Assembly: GCA_039995105.1 (NCBI GenBank)
Contig: CP146203.1
Location: 1,860,001 to 1,924,000 of the forward strand
DNA: 64,000 nt
Source: Jonesiaceae bacterium BS-20
Lineage (GTDB): Bacteria; Actinomycetota; Actinomycetes; Actinomycetales; Cellulomonadaceae
Direction of reading: 5' to 3'
Positions 1 to 8,987 of this stretch are shown piece by piece (within the stretch, counting starts at the first letter, position 1; the number at the start of each line of letters is the position of its first letter). A program made the position numbers and the translations under genes. The notes under the pieces were generated by a model. The model was not told the origin of the DNA, did no database searches, and saw nothing but the letters and a program-made list of their open reading frames with translations.

Positions 1-156
1 TCTTCCTCTTATGCGCTCAAGCGCCTGGACGCGGTTGTTTCCGCTAAAGAGACGTTAACATGCTGGTCGGCGGAGCAAAACTTGAAATGAACATGGCGGA
101 GCCATCTTCACCGAGGTTCCACTTTTACGTTAGGTACCAGTCAAGAAGAATTTACC

Positions 157-203
157 AAAACGGCCGATGCCTTCCCCACCAAAGTGGGGGAAGGCATCGG
201 CCG
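157..203 (-). terminator. glyS intrinsic terminator
   Basis: Perfect 17-bp inverted repeat (161-177 with 187-203). On the minus strand it is followed by TTTT (160-157). It lies 51 nt past the glyS stop codon, as expected for a rho-independent terminator. Confidence 0.85.
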
Positions 204-253
204 CGTATGGCTCAAGCAAAGCGCTAACCGCGCAAGACTTCGAACTCGGTAAG

Positions 254-1639
254 TTACGCTCCGATGAGGCGGGCAGCCAAGAACGCTGGCACCTGGTCGA
301 GCGCAACGCGCTCCTGCTCCATCGAGTCACGGTGACGGATGGTCACTGCGTTGTCCTCGAGGGTGTCGAAGTCCACGGTGATGCAGAACGGCGTACCAAT
401 CTCATCCTGGCGACGGTAACGGCGGCCAATGGCTCCGGCATCGTCAAACTCAATGTTCCATGACTTACGCAGCTCGGCGGCAAGAGCCTTCGCCTTTGGC
501 GACAGGTCCGCGTTTCGGGATAGCGGCAGAACCGCGGCCTTAACCGGAGCCAAGCGTGGGTCCAACCGCAGCACGGTGCGCTTGTCTACTCCGCCCTTGG
601 TGTTTGGAGCCTCGTCCTCGTGGTAAGCCTCAACCAAGAAGGCCATAACCGAGCGGGTTAGACCGGCAGAAGGCTCAATCACGTACGGGAAGTAACGCTC
701 GCCCGCGGCCTGATCAAAGTAGGACAGGTCCTTACCGGACTTCTCTGTGTGGGTCTTGAGGTCGTAGTCCGTGCGGTTTGCAATGCCCTCGAGCTCGCCC
801 CAGTCCCCACCCTGGAAACCAAACTTGTACTCAATGTCCACGGTGCGCTTGGCGTAGTGGGACAACTTTTCTTGTGGGTGCTCGTACTCGCGCAGGTTCT
901 CCGCGGAAATGCCTAGATCCTGGTACCAGGCCATGCGAGCGTCGATCCAGTGCTGGTGCCACTCTTCGTCGCTGCCCGGCTTCACAAAGTACTGCAGTTC
1001 CATCTGCTCGAACTCACGGGTACGGAAGATGAAGTTTCCGGGCGTGATCTCGTTACGGAAGGACTTACCAATCTGGCCAATACCAAATGGGGGCTTCATC
1101 CGGGAGGTGCCCTGGACGTTGGCAAAGTTTACAAAGATACCCTGGGCGGTCTCCGGGCGCAGGTAGTGCATGCCCTCTTCGTTGTCCACGGCACCGAGGT
1201 AGGTCTTGAGCAGGCCGGAGAAGTTTTGCGGCTCAGTCCACTCGCCACGGGTACCACAGGCGGCACAGACAATTTCTTCCATGCCGGTGGCTTCGCGGCC
1301 CTTCTTGTTCTCAAACTCTTCCTGCAGGGTGTCTGCACGGTAGCGCTTGTGGCAGCTGAGGCACTCGACCAGTGGGTCGGTGAAGACCTCAACGTGGCCC
1401 GATGCTTCCCAAACCTTGCGTGGCAAGATGACGGCGGAGTCAATTCCAACAACGTCCTCGCGCCCGCGCACCATGGTTTGCCACCACTGGCGCTTGATGT
1501 TTTCCTTCAGCTCCGCACCCAGTGGTCCGTAGTCCCACGCGGAGCGTGAACCTCCGTAGATCTCACCGGACTGGAACACAAAGCCGCGGCGCTTTGCGAG
1601 GGAAATAACTGCGTCTAAACGGGAAGCCTTTGAGGCCAA
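254..1639 (-). CDS. glyS: Glycyl-tRNA synthetase (class II, single-chain type)
   Basis: Charges tRNA-Gly with glycine in the cytoplasm. About 461 residues, the usual length of the homodimeric bacterial/archaeal-type enzyme. Visible: the N-terminal [14 protein letters not shown] segment, a zinc-finger insertion with two Cys-x2-Cys pairs (CLSC, CAAC), the motif-2 region [17 protein letters not shown], and motif 3 ([10 protein letters not shown]). Start choice: GGAG at 1651-1648 sits 8 nt before a TTG at 1639, giving [11 protein letters not shown], which matches family N-termini. The alternative GTG at 1648 overlaps the GGAG itself and so lacks a ribosome site. It neighbours the zinc operon, a common actinobacterial arrangement, and ends at a strong terminator. 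Confidence 0.96.
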   Translation of the reverse strand: MASKASRLDAVISLAKRRGFVFQSGEIYGGSRSAWDYGPLGAELKENIKRQWWQTMVRGREDVVGIDSAVILPRKVWEASGHVEVFTDPLVECLSCHKRYRADTLQEEFENKKGREATGMEEIVCAACGTRGEWTEPQNFSGLLKTYLGAVDNEEGMHYLRPETAQGIFVNFANVQGTSRMKPPFGIGQIGKSFRNEITPGNFIFRTREFEQMELQYFVKPGSDEEWHQHWIDARMAWYQDLGISAENLREYEHPQEKLSHYAKRTVDIEYKFGFQGGDWGELEGIANRTDYDLKTHTEKSGKDLSYFDQAAGERYFPYVIEPSAGLTRSVMAFLVEAYHEDEAPNTKGGVDKRTVLRLDPRLAPVKAAVLPLSRNADLSPKAKALAAELRKSWNIEFDDAGAIGRRYRRQDEIGTPFCITVDFDTLEDNAVTIRHRDSMEQERVALDQVPAFLAARLIGA

Positions 1640-1854
1640 AATGATCACTCCATTAGATCAACCGGTGCCCGCACGTGGCTCGTGGGGCTGGGGCCCACCA
1701 CCTTCAAGACGGAGGGCAACCCCCTAATGTTACCCGACCTGCGATTAATATCCGGCAGTGGTCCCACTTCCACCCTTACTCCGTGCTCCTCTCCTTGCCT
1801 ACTGCTGGATAATATGAGGTAAGTAGAGGAACTCACCAGGTCAAGGAGGGCAAA

Positions 1855-2325
1855 ATGGGGTACCTAACCAACACGATCCTGGCGCTTGGATGCGGAGCCG
1901 TTCTAGGCGGATGCAGTACAAGTTCGGGACTGATTTCCACGACAGCCGGATTTCCAACTGAACCCGCCTTCGCCACTTACGATGAGGGCAGAAACGACCA
2001 CCTGACTCCCGACGGTTGGTTTGCTGAGCCAATTGTGGGCTGGATCGAAGAGGGCAAGACCTTTGCGATTGTGACTTGGGGCAGTTCAAGTTGCCAGTTT
2101 GCGGCAACGTCGTTCAAAGCCAACGGCGAAGATGGCATTGAGGTCCACTTCAAGGAACCCGGGGCAACCGCGTGCACAGCCGACCTGTCGCCAATAACTC
2201 ACACCTTTGAACTCCCCATGTCCGTCACGGGCCGCCCCATTACTATCTCCGTGACCGGTAAAGGTACTAACGGAATTCTGCCCTGGGGCAAGAAACTCCC
2301 GGAGGTTGACCTGATCCTCGAATAG
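1855..2325 (+). CDS. Small putative lipoprotein of unknown function
   Basis: 156 residues with a short signal peptide ending in a lipobox-like LGGC (Cys about residue 20), so probably diacylglyceryl-anchored on the outer face of the membrane. The rest has two cysteines (around SSCQF and ATACT) and mixed beta-type composition; no family is recognised. AAGGAGG lies 6-7 nt upstream of the ATG. It precedes the zinc-uptake operon on the same strand but is separated from it by that operon's own promoter, so a zinc role is only guilt by association. Confidence 0.75.
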   Translation: MGYLTNTILALGCGAVLGGCSTSSGLISTTAGFPTEPAFATYDEGRNDHLTPDGWFAEPIVGWIEEGKTFAIVTWGSSSCQFAATSFKANGEDGIEVHFKEPGATACTADLSPITHTFELPMSVTGRPITISVTGKGTNGILPWGKKLPEVDLILE

Positions 2326-2353
2326 ACCGATTGGAATGGTGAAGCAGATCATT

Positions 2354-2383
2354 TTGACATACACCCAATTCCTAATTGATAAT
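2354..2383 (+). promoter_or_regulatory. znuA promoter (TTGACA-18-GATAAT)
   Basis: Perfect -35 TTGACA (2354-2359), 18-nt spacer, -10 GATAAT (2378-2383). The ATG at 2391 falls exactly where transcription should start, so the mRNA is probably leaderless. Confidence 0.75.
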
Positions 2384-2391
2384 GGATCTCA
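2377..2391 (+). promoter_or_regulatory. Candidate Zur operator
   Basis: TGATAATGGATCTCA is an imperfect palindrome resembling the TGAAAATnATTTTCA-type Zur boxes of actinobacteria. It overlaps the -10 hexamer and the first base of znuA, and zur is the last regulatory gene of the same operon. The match is partial, so this is a candidate only. Confidence 0.35.
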
Positions 2392-3332
2392 TGTTCGTTA
2401 CCCGCAAGAACAAAAACTTATTCGCCGCCTTGACCGCTACTGCTCTCCTGGTCACAACGGTTGCTTGCAGTCCCCAAACGCAGGCCACCGGCTCAGACCA
2501 GGTCCAGGTACTTGCCGCCTTTTATCCGTTAGCCTTCGTTGCCGAGCACATAGGCGGTGAGCGCGTATCCGTTACGACGCTGACTCCCGCCGGGGCAGAG
2601 CCACACGACCTAGAACTGGCACCGGCACACACCCGCAAGATCGGGGAAGCTGACCTAGTCCTCTTTCAGACTGCTTTTCAGCCCGCCGTTGATGAAGCAG
2701 TTAGGGCCCGCGATCCCAAGAACGTTATTGACTCGGCTCATCTAGCAACGCTTGCGCTCGACCCCGAGCACTCCCACGCGGACGAGGAAGGCGGCGAAGA
2801 CGACCACGACCACGGCCCCAACGATCCGCACTTCTGGTTGGATCCGGAACTCTTGTCGTCCTACGCAGGCGAGGTAGCCGAAGAACTTAGCACTTTAGAC
2901 CCTGCTGGTGCGACCGAGTATGCAGCAAATCTGGAGCAACTCCAGCTGAGTCTGGAGCATCTCGATCAAGACTATTCTGACGGATTGGCTACCTGCAAGA
3001 CGCGGTCAATTGTCCTGACTCACGCCGCTTTTGGGTACCCCGCACAACGTTACGACTTTGACCAGATCGCCATCATTGGGGTTGACCCGGAGGCTGAGCC
3101 CAGCCCTGCAAAACTCAAGAATGTTGCCGCAACTATAGGTGAACTTGGGATCAACACCATTTTCTTTGAAACCCTGGTCAGCCCCAAGGTTGCCCAGACG
3201 CTTGCCGGAGACCTCGGCATCTCTACCGAGGTGCTAGATCCCATTGAGGGTTTGACCGAGCCTGACACCTCATACTTCACCATCATGGAATCAAACCTTG
3301 ATGCCCTGCGCACCGGAATGCAATGCTCATGA
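2391..3332 (+). CDS. znuA: Zinc/manganese ABC transporter substrate-binding lipoprotein (ZnuA-like)
   Basis: Cluster A-I metal-binding protein that captures Zn2+ (possibly Mn2+) outside the membrane and passes it to the ZnuBC permease. 313 residues from ATG 2391: signal peptide with Cys near residue 25 (TTVACS), then ligand positions AEPHD, DPHFW and THAAFGY. A His/Asp/Glu-rich loop (HSHADEEGGEDDHDHG) is typical of zinc-specific members. In-frame starts at 2376 (TTG) and 2382 (ATG) lie inside the promoter, so 2391 is preferred. First gene of the operon; its end overlaps znuC. Confidence 0.9.
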   Translation: MFVTRKNKNLFAALTATALLVTTVACSPQTQATGSDQVQVLAAFYPLAFVAEHIGGERVSVTTLTPAGAEPHDLELAPAHTRKIGEADLVLFQTAFQPAVDEAVRARDPKNVIDSAHLATLALDPEHSHADEEGGEDDHDHGPNDPHFWLDPELLSSYAGEVAEELSTLDPAGATEYAANLEQLQLSLEHLDQDYSDGLATCKTRSIVLTHAAFGYPAQRYDFDQIAIIGVDPEAEPSPAKLKNVAATIGELGINTIFFETLVSPKVAQTLAGDLGISTEVLDPIEGLTEPDTSYFTIMESNLDALRTGMQCS

Positions 3333-4153
3333 CCTCAAGCTCGCTCACTTCAACTGCAACCGCCATTAACCCGGCCGGCAAACCCGGCATTGCCTTGAGC
3401 GCTCGTGGGTTACACGTGACGCTCGGTGCCAGCCATATTTTGCGCGGCATTGACATTGACATCCACGACGGAGAGGTTGTTGCTCTTCAGGGCGCCAATG
3501 GTTCCGGAAAATCTACCCTGGTACGGACGTTAACCGGCATTATCCCGGCGTCCTCAGGTGAGGTCGCGCTTTACGGGCAACCGGTTGATCCCAAAGCTCC
3601 CTGGGGCAGGATCGGCTACGTACCTCAGCGTGTAGGTGTCAACTCCGGGATCAATTCAACCGCCCTCGAAGTGGTTTCCACTGGGCTGCTGTTTGGCAAA
3701 AAGCTGCGGCTGCCACGTAATCACAAGGCGTTATCCAAACTGGCCCTCGAGCAGGTGGGACTTGCCCACCGGGCAAACTCCCCCATGTCCGTGCTTTCCG
3801 GCGGACAGCAACAGCGCGTACTAATTGCTCGCGCCCTCGTGCGCGAGCCCGACCTCCTTGTTCTCGATGAGCCGGTCTCCGGGGTTGATCAGAAGTCTCA
3901 AAAGGCTTTTGCAAAAACCCTCCAGGATCTCGCCACCCGCGGTCTTACAATCGTGATAGTCCTGCACGGCCTTGGTGAGTTCAGACCCCTCATCACCCGC
4001 TGCGTGACCTTGGAAGACGGAGTGATCTGCCATGACGCTCCCGTCACCGCTACCCAGCATCCAGACCACGGCGGTCATGACCATGTTCACCCGCACACGG
4101 GTTTTGTGCCGGAACATTCCCCACTAATTTCAGAGACGGGCTTTGAGGGATGA
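3323..4153 (+). CDS. znuC: Zinc ABC transporter ATP-binding protein (ZnuC-like)
   Basis: Cytoplasmic ATPase of the zinc importer, 276 residues. Walker A GANGSGKST, signature LSGGQQQR, Walker B LLVLDEP and a D-loop SGVD are all present. The C-terminus carries a His-rich tail (HPDHGGHDHVHPH), possibly a zinc sensor or reservoir. The ATG at 3323 has GGAA just upstream; a second ATG at 3329 forms an ATGA overlap with the znuA stop and is equally possible. Translationally coupled to znuA and, by another ATGA, to znuB. Confidence 0.93.
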   Translation: MLMTSSSLTSTATAINPAGKPGIALSARGLHVTLGASHILRGIDIDIHDGEVVALQGANGSGKSTLVRTLTGIIPASSGEVALYGQPVDPKAPWGRIGYVPQRVGVNSGINSTALEVVSTGLLFGKKLRLPRNHKALSKLALEQVGLAHRANSPMSVLSGGQQQRVLIARALVREPDLLVLDEPVSGVDQKSQKAFAKTLQDLATRGLTIVIVLHGLGEFRPLITRCVTLEDGVICHDAPVTATQHPDHGGHDHVHPHTGFVPEHSPLISETGFEG

Positions 4154-5070
4154 CAGTTTTCAACGAGATTATTGGGTTCCTGACCGACCCTCTCATGCAG
4201 CGCTCAATCATTGCCGCAGTCATTGTTGGATTGGTCGCCCCCGTGATGGGCACCTACCTAGTCCAGCGCAAGCTATCCCTCCTGGGAGACGGCATTGGCC
4301 ACGTGGCGCTGACCGGAGTGGCCCTCGGCTGGATTGTCGGAGCGGCGATGGGCTTGGTCGAACGCGATGCACTGGCCATTCCCGGAGCCGTGATCACCGC
4401 CATTATTGGCGCCGTTGCAATCGAATTTGTCCGCGAGCGCGGCCGCACCAACGGTGATATTGCCCTAGCCTTGATGTTCTACGCGGGAATTGCTGGAGGC
4501 GTGGTCCTCATTGGCATTGCCGGCGGAACTAATGCCAACCTCATGGGCTACCTGTTTGGTTCTATTTCAACAGTTTCCCAACTAGACCTGCTGCTCATTG
4601 CGGGCTTGGGTCTGGTTATCTTGCTGGTGGGCTTTGGCATGCGCGGGCTACTCTTTGCGGTCTCCCATGATGAGGAGTTCGCGCGGGCATCGGGTCTCCC
4701 GGTGCGGGCGGCCAACATGGTTATTGCCGTCATTGCAGCACTCACTGTCACGGTTGCCATGCGCGTGGTTGGGCTCTTATTGGTCTCCGCTATCATGATT
4801 CTGCCCGTCGCTGTTGCCCAGTTGGTTACCATGTCGTTTAGGCGGACCATGACGGTCGCCATGTTCACCGGTGTGACCGTTTCCCTAGTGGGTTTGTCCA
4901 TTACCTACTGGTACCCGCTGTCCCCCGGTGCCACAATCGTAATGGTGGCGGTTGTGGCCTACACCCTGGTTGCCATTACCCGGAGCGTGATTCAGAAGGC
5001 CCGGCCCGGCTCTGCCGATCCGCATCCACCCACCGTCGCGGCTGACTCGGCCATGGTTAAAGGAGTTTGA
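4150..5070 (+). CDS. znuB: Zinc ABC transporter permease (ZnuB-like)
   Basis: Integral membrane channel subunit of the ABC-3 family, 306 residues with about eight to nine hydrophobic helices. The QRKLSLLGDGIGHVALTGVA segment is the family hallmark where the ATPase docks. The ATG overlaps the znuC stop by 4 nt. The C-terminal 25 residues are polar and cytoplasmic. It runs directly into zur. Confidence 0.93.
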   Translation: MTVFNEIIGFLTDPLMQRSIIAAVIVGLVAPVMGTYLVQRKLSLLGDGIGHVALTGVALGWIVGAAMGLVERDALAIPGAVITAIIGAVAIEFVRERGRTNGDIALALMFYAGIAGGVVLIGIAGGTNANLMGYLFGSISTVSQLDLLLIAGLGLVILLVGFGMRGLLFAVSHDEEFARASGLPVRAANMVIAVIAALTVTVAMRVVGLLLVSAIMILPVAVAQLVTMSFRRTMTVAMFTGVTVSLVGLSITYWYPLSPGATIVMVAVVAYTLVAITRSVIQKARPGSADPHPPTVAADSAMVKGV

Positions 5071-5457
5071 GTGCAACGTATGACGCGCCAGCGCGCCGCT
5101 ATTGCCGATCTGCTTGATTCCGTCAAGGACTTCAAGAGCGCGCAGCAACTCCATGAGCTGCTGCGAGAACGCGGTGAGACTACGGGGCTCGCTACGGTTT
5201 ACCGCACGCTGCAAAACCTTGCCGATGCCGGTGATCTTGATACGCTCCGTGACGCCGAGGGTGAGATGCTGTACCGTCAATGCGAGCGGGTTGAGCATCA
5301 CCACCACTTGGTTTGCCGCTCATGCGGTAAGACCGTGGAGATTGATGGCCCAACGATTGAAACGTGGGCCGAGCATATTGGACAGTCACACGGCTTTACC
5401 AAAATCGACCACACTATCGAACTCTTTGGCACCTGCGGCCAATGCGCGAGGCCCTAA
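5071..5457 (+). CDS. zur: Fur-family zinc uptake regulator (Zur)
   Basis: Zinc-responsive repressor expected to shut off this operon when zinc is replete. 128 residues: N-terminal winged helix (RMTRQRAAIADLL ... LATVYRTLQNLADAG), a HHHH metal site, then the two CxxC motifs of a structural zinc site (CRSC and CGQC). GTG start at 5071 directly after the znuB TGA, with AAAGGAG 6 nt upstream. Fur/Zur identity rests on the family fold; zinc specificity is inferred from the znuACB context. Confidence 0.92.
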   Translation: MQRMTRQRAAIADLLDSVKDFKSAQQLHELLRERGETTGLATVYRTLQNLADAGDLDTLRDAEGEMLYRQCERVEHHHHLVCRSCGKTVEIDGPTIETWAEHIGQSHGFTKIDHTIELFGTCGQCARP

Positions 5458-5960
5458 TGCCCTTTGATCTTGACCCCACCCTGGTCCGCCTGTTTGTCAT
5501 TTTCTTTGGCATTGCGTTCATCCGCAACACCGTTATTTATTGGGTGGCCCGAGTGATCGCCCGGCAGGCCAGCAAGAAGATCAAGCCATCATCAAAGTTC
5601 ATGGCACGCATGCAGGTATTCATGTCCGGTGACAACGCGAACAAGGGCGTGGCCCTCATTCACCGTTGGGGCCCGCTCGCCGTTATCTTTAGCTTCTTTG
5701 CTCCCGGCACTAAGACCGTTGTGAACACCGGGGCGGGTCTCACTCAGATGAAATACCCCATCTACTTGCCCGCCCTGATCATTGGTTGCTCAATCCACGG
5801 CATTATCTACGCCACTATTGGCTGGGCCGCTTGGGTTGGCATGCTCAAGGTCGCCGCCGGTTCCCCTTGGGGCATCTCTGTTCTCATTGTCTTGGGAATG
5901 GGTCTAGCAACCGCCGTGATCATGCTCGTTCGCAAGCAGCGCCGCACCAAGGCCGCATAG
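5457..5960 (+). CDS. DedA/VTT-type small integral membrane protein
   Basis: 167 residues with about four hydrophobic segments. The central stretch HRWGPLAVIFSFFAPGTKTV resembles the re-entrant loop of DedA-family proteins, which act in membrane homeostasis (undecaprenyl-phosphate or phosphatidylethanolamine flipping in studied members). ATG 5457 overlaps the zur stop (TAATG), so it is probably the last gene of the zinc operon. An in-frame ATG at 5442 lies inside zur. The link to zinc is positional only. Confidence 0.7.
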   Translation: MPFDLDPTLVRLFVIFFGIAFIRNTVIYWVARVIARQASKKIKPSSKFMARMQVFMSGDNANKGVALIHRWGPLAVIFSFFAPGTKTVVNTGAGLTQMKYPIYLPALIIGCSIHGIIYATIGWAAWVGMLKVAAGSPWGISVLIVLGMGLATAVIMLVRKQRRTKAA

Positions 5961-6019
5961 CTACTCAGCCGGTCTTGGTCCCCTCGGAACTCCCAGGCAC
6001 CTGGCAGCTCCCAAATGAA

Positions 6020-6043
6020 TTACGCCCGCAGGTGCGGGCGTAA
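6020..6043. terminator. Hairpin between convergent dedA-like gene and csoR
   Basis: Perfect inverted repeat, TTACGCCCGCA (6020-6030) with its complement (6033-6043). It sits between the ends of two convergent genes. There is no clear U-tract on either strand. Confidence 0.6.
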
Positions 6044-6053
6044 CGGGAACCGA

Positions 6054-6383
6054 TTACGAGCGCACGAGTCGAGCGATCGCTTCCGATGCCTCTTTCAGCT
6101 TGTCCTCTGCCTCTTGGCCGCCCTGCTTGGCCGCGTCAACGACACAGTGCTCGAGGTGGTCGTCTAGCAGTCCCAGCCCAACACCCTGCAATGCCTTGGT
6201 AATGGCCGAGATCTGGGTGAGGATGTCAATGCAGTACTTTTCTTCATCGACCATGCGGTGGATGCCGCGGGCCTGTCCTTCAATGCGCTTGAGGCGAGCT
6301 AAGTACTTTGCCTTGTCGCTCATGTAACCGTGGCCAGCGTGTTCTTCTTGGGCCGCCTCAGGTGCTTCTAACGTGTGTTCCAT
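6054..6383 (-). CDS. csoR: Copper-sensing transcriptional repressor CsoR
   Basis: Tetrameric four-helix DNA-binding protein that releases its operator when Cu(I) binds. 109 residues. The Cu(I) ligand triad is visible as Cys51, His76 and Cys80, with the C-x24-H-x3-C spacing of the characterised CsoR. RIEGQARGI is the family's DNA-contact region. It lies downstream of copZ/copA on the same strand but behind a hairpin (6425-6470), with its own -10 (TATGAT, 6395-6390) 6 nt before the ATG and no Shine-Dalgarno, so its mRNA is probably leaderless. Confidence 0.93.
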   Translation of the reverse strand: MEHTLEAPEAAQEEHAGHGYMSDKAKYLARLKRIEGQARGIHRMVDEEKYCIDILTQISAITKALQGVGLGLLDDHLEHCVVDAAKQGGQEAEDKLKEASEAIARLVRS

Positions 6384-6389
6384 GGTGTC

Positions 6390-6395
6390 ATCATA
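6390..6395 (-). promoter_or_regulatory. csoR -10 element (leaderless)
   Basis: TATGAT on the minus strand, 6 nt upstream of the csoR ATG. No -35 match and no ribosome-binding site are seen. Confidence 0.5.
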
Positions 6396-6424
6396 CTTTC
6401 AATTTCGTGTTCTATTTGGCTTAA

Positions 6425-6470
6425 GCCCAAAGGTCTGCAGCACATCAAGTGAGGCTGCAGCCCTTTGGGC
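6425..6470 (-). terminator. copA terminator hairpin
   Basis: GCCCAAAGG (6425-6433) pairs with 6462-6470, and CTGCAGC (6435-6441) pairs with 6454-6460, with one internal mismatch and a 12-nt loop. It lies between the copA end and csoR. Confidence 0.7.
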
Positions 6471-6530
6471 ATCAGTAACTACTGATCAGGCTCAACTACG
6501 CCATGTTGGCGGCGCATGTGGAGCCGGTTC

Positions 6531-7535
6531 CTACTTAGTAATGCTCTTGAATCCGCGTAGTCGTAGGCTATTGCCAACTACAAAGACGCTTGAGAATGCC
6601 ATTGCTGCTCCCGCCAACATTGGGTTGAGCATGCCCAGGGCAGCAACCGGAATTGCTGCGGTGTTGTAGGCAAACGCCCAGAACAGGTTGGTCTTGATGG
6701 TGCCAAGTGTCTTGCGGGACAAGCGAATAGCGTCCACCGCACTGCGCAGGTCACCGCGTACCAAAGTGATGTCGGAGGCTTCGATAGCAACGTCAGCACC
6801 CGTACCCATCGCCATACCCAAGTCTGCTTGGGCCAGAGCAGGGGCATCATTAACGCCATCGCCGATCATCGCCACGGTCTTGCCTTCGCTTTGGAGCCTG
6901 GCCACGACGTCAACCTTGTCCCTAGGCAAGACCTCTGCAATTACCTGATCAATCCCTACCTGGGCCGCAATGTGCTTGGCGACCGCCTCGTTATCTCCGG
7001 TCAACAGGATTGGGGTAAGGCCAATCGCCTTAAACTGCGCAATCGCTTGCGCACTGGTGTCCTTAACCGTGTCTGCCACTACTAGGAGGCCTCGGGCAAG
7101 TCCGTCCCAGCCAACGGCCACAACGGTTTTACCTTCGCCTTCGGCTTGGGCCTTAATTGCGCTCAGTTCCGCACTGAGGTACTGCGACCACTCGGCTAGC
7201 AGGGATTCCCGGCCTACCAAGACTGCATGGCCGTCGACGATTCCCTGGACACCTTGGCCAACAACGTTTTCAAAGCTTTCTGGTGTGGACAGGGTGCCTA
7301 CCTCTTGGGTTGCAGCCTTAGCGATTGCCTGGGCAATTGGGGGCTCGGAGGCATCCTCTAGCGCACCGGCCAACCGCAGGAGCTCAGCACGGCCAGTACC
7401 TTCTTCAAGGAACACATCAACCAGGGTCATCTTGCCTGTCGTTACTGTGCCGGTCTTGTCCAAAACAACGGTGTCTACCTTGCGGGTGGACTCCAGAATC
7501 TCAGGACCCTTAATCAGAATTCCCATTTGCGCCAC
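6531..7535 (-). pseudogene. copA: Copper P1B-ATPase CopA, C-terminal fragment (frameshifted)
   Basis: Second half of a heavy-metal P-type ATPase. It holds the phosphorylation motif DKTGT, the GDGVNDAP hinge and the last two membrane helices. It lies in a different frame from the upstream half (7510-8796): the normal GTGRGAQMGIL joint is broken because GCGC stands where GCGCGC is expected, a 2-nt loss. The fragment could in principle restart at the GTG at 7535 (AGGA lies upstream), but a free C-terminal half is not known to be active. The conserved SEHP motif reads SEPP: the ATP-contacting histidine is proline. This is a second lesion, so real decay is more likely than a single sequencing error. 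Confidence 0.85.
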
Positions 7536-8796
7536 GGCCGGTTCCTACCAGCAATGCCGTAGGGGTTGCCAGACCAAGAGCACAAGGGCACGCAATCACG
7601 AGCACTGCCACTGCCGCTGTAAACGCAGCGGATACCGGGAACCCGGCACCGAGCCAACCACCCAAAGCGATAACCGCAATGAGGATTGCAATCGGCACAA
7701 ACACACCGGAGATCTTGTCAGCTAGGCGCTGGACCTCTGCCTTGCCCGTTTGGGCGTCCTCAACCATTTGGGCCATCTGAGCCAGTTGAGTGTCGCTTCC
7801 AATACGGGTCGCGCGAACTTCGAGGCGGCCCCCGACGTTTGTGGTTGCGCCGGTAACGGCGTCACCTTGAGCGACCTCTACGGGAACCGATTCACCGGTG
7901 AGCATCGAGGCATCAACCGCGGATGTGCCAGAGACAACGACTCCATCGGTTGCAATTTTTTCTCCCGGACGCACCAAGAATAGGTCACCAACTGCAAGGT
8001 CTTCAATTGGGATCGATGTTTCTACACCGTCCTTTAATACCGAAACTTCTTTGGCACCAAGTTCCAAGAGTGCCCGTAGTGCCGCGCCAGCCTGCTTTTT
8101 GGATCGTTTCTCAAAGTACCGCCCAGCCAGGATAAACATGGTGACACCGGCACCTACCTCAAGGTAGATATTTCCGGCACCATCTGAGGGCGCCAGTGAG
8201 AATGTGAACGGGTGAGTCATACCGGGTTCACCAGCGGTCCCCAAGAATAATGCGTACAGGGACCATAGGAACGCTGCCGAGGTTCCCATCGAGATGAGGG
8301 TATCCATGGTGGCCGCCCCCTGCTTGAGATTGGCCCATGCAGCCTTGTGAAACGGCCAGGCACCCCACACAATAACCGGTGCGGTAAGAGCCAGAGATGC
8401 CCACTGCCAGTACGTGAACTGCCAAGCCGGGACCATCGCCATTGCAATGACCGGAACGCTCAGGACGATCGAGCCAATCAGCCGCTGACGCAGGGAAATG
8501 AGTTCCCGGTCTTCTGCCTGATCACCGTTGTCCGCACCCTGGTCTTTCTTGGTTCCCTTGGGGGCGGGCAGAACGGCTGTGTACCCGGTCTTTTCAACCT
8601 CCGCGATGAGAAGCGCCGAGTCATAGCCCTGCGGCACCGTGACCCTAGCCTTTTCCGTTGCGTAGTTGACGGTGGCAGTCACACCCTCGAGCTTGTTCAG
8701 CTTCTTCTCAACCCGCATTGCACACGAGGCACAGGTCATACCACCAATTGTTAACTCGATTCCGGTGGTCACACTCGAGGGTGCAGATGTACTCAC
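7510..8796 (-). pseudogene. copA: Copper P1B-ATPase CopA, N-terminal fragment (frameshifted)
   Basis: First 428 residues of a Cu(I)-exporting ATPase: N-terminal metal-binding domain with GMTCASC, six membrane helices, actuator motif LTGES, and the membrane CPC copper site ([12 protein letters not shown]). The reading frame then runs out at [11 protein letters not shown]-stop, where the protein should continue as GAQMGIL in the next frame. The product would lack the phosphorylation and ATP-binding domains and so could not pump. ATG start at 8796. Upstream are the 41-codon membrane peptide gene and copZ under CsoR control. Confidence 0.85.
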
Positions 8797-8861
8797 GTCT
8801 AAATCCCTTCACTAATTCTCTAAGAAACCGATGACCCCAAGGGTCACTGTGGGACTGTCAC

Positions 8862-8987
8862 TCAGTTACTGAGCGCCCATCCCTCTAATGCGCTCTGCGG
8901 CACAACCGCTCCCGCAATTAAGTAGGCCGCGACAAATGCGACCACGACTGCGAGCCCAAATAGGCCTAGGCGAACTCCGGCGCTCAC
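8862..8987 (-). CDS. 41-residue putative membrane peptide in the copper operon
   Basis: GTG-initiated 42-codon frame. The product is a single hydrophobic helix (RLGLFGLAVVVAFVAAYLIAG) followed by a short polar tail. The GTG overlaps the copZ stop in a GTGA, a strong sign of translational coupling and that the frame is real. It lies between copZ and copA, both copper genes, so a role as accessory to copper export is plausible but not shown. No known family is claimed. Confidence 0.65.
   Translation of the reverse strand: MSAGVRLGLFGLAVVVAFVAAYLIAGAVVPQSALEGWALSN

Noticed and set aside
1-90. Open frame at the left edge (29 codons, plus strand)
   Set aside because: Could be the end of a gene outside the window, but it is too short and matches nothing recognisable.
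950-1549. Long plus-strand frame opposite glyS
   Set aside because: Shadow of glyS; no ribosome site and the product is not protein-like.
7500-7540. Programmed ribosomal frameshift in copA
   Set aside because: No slippery heptamer or stimulatory structure was seen at the joint, the position differs from the known E. coli copA frameshift, and the SEHP histidine is also lost. Decay or sequence error fits better.
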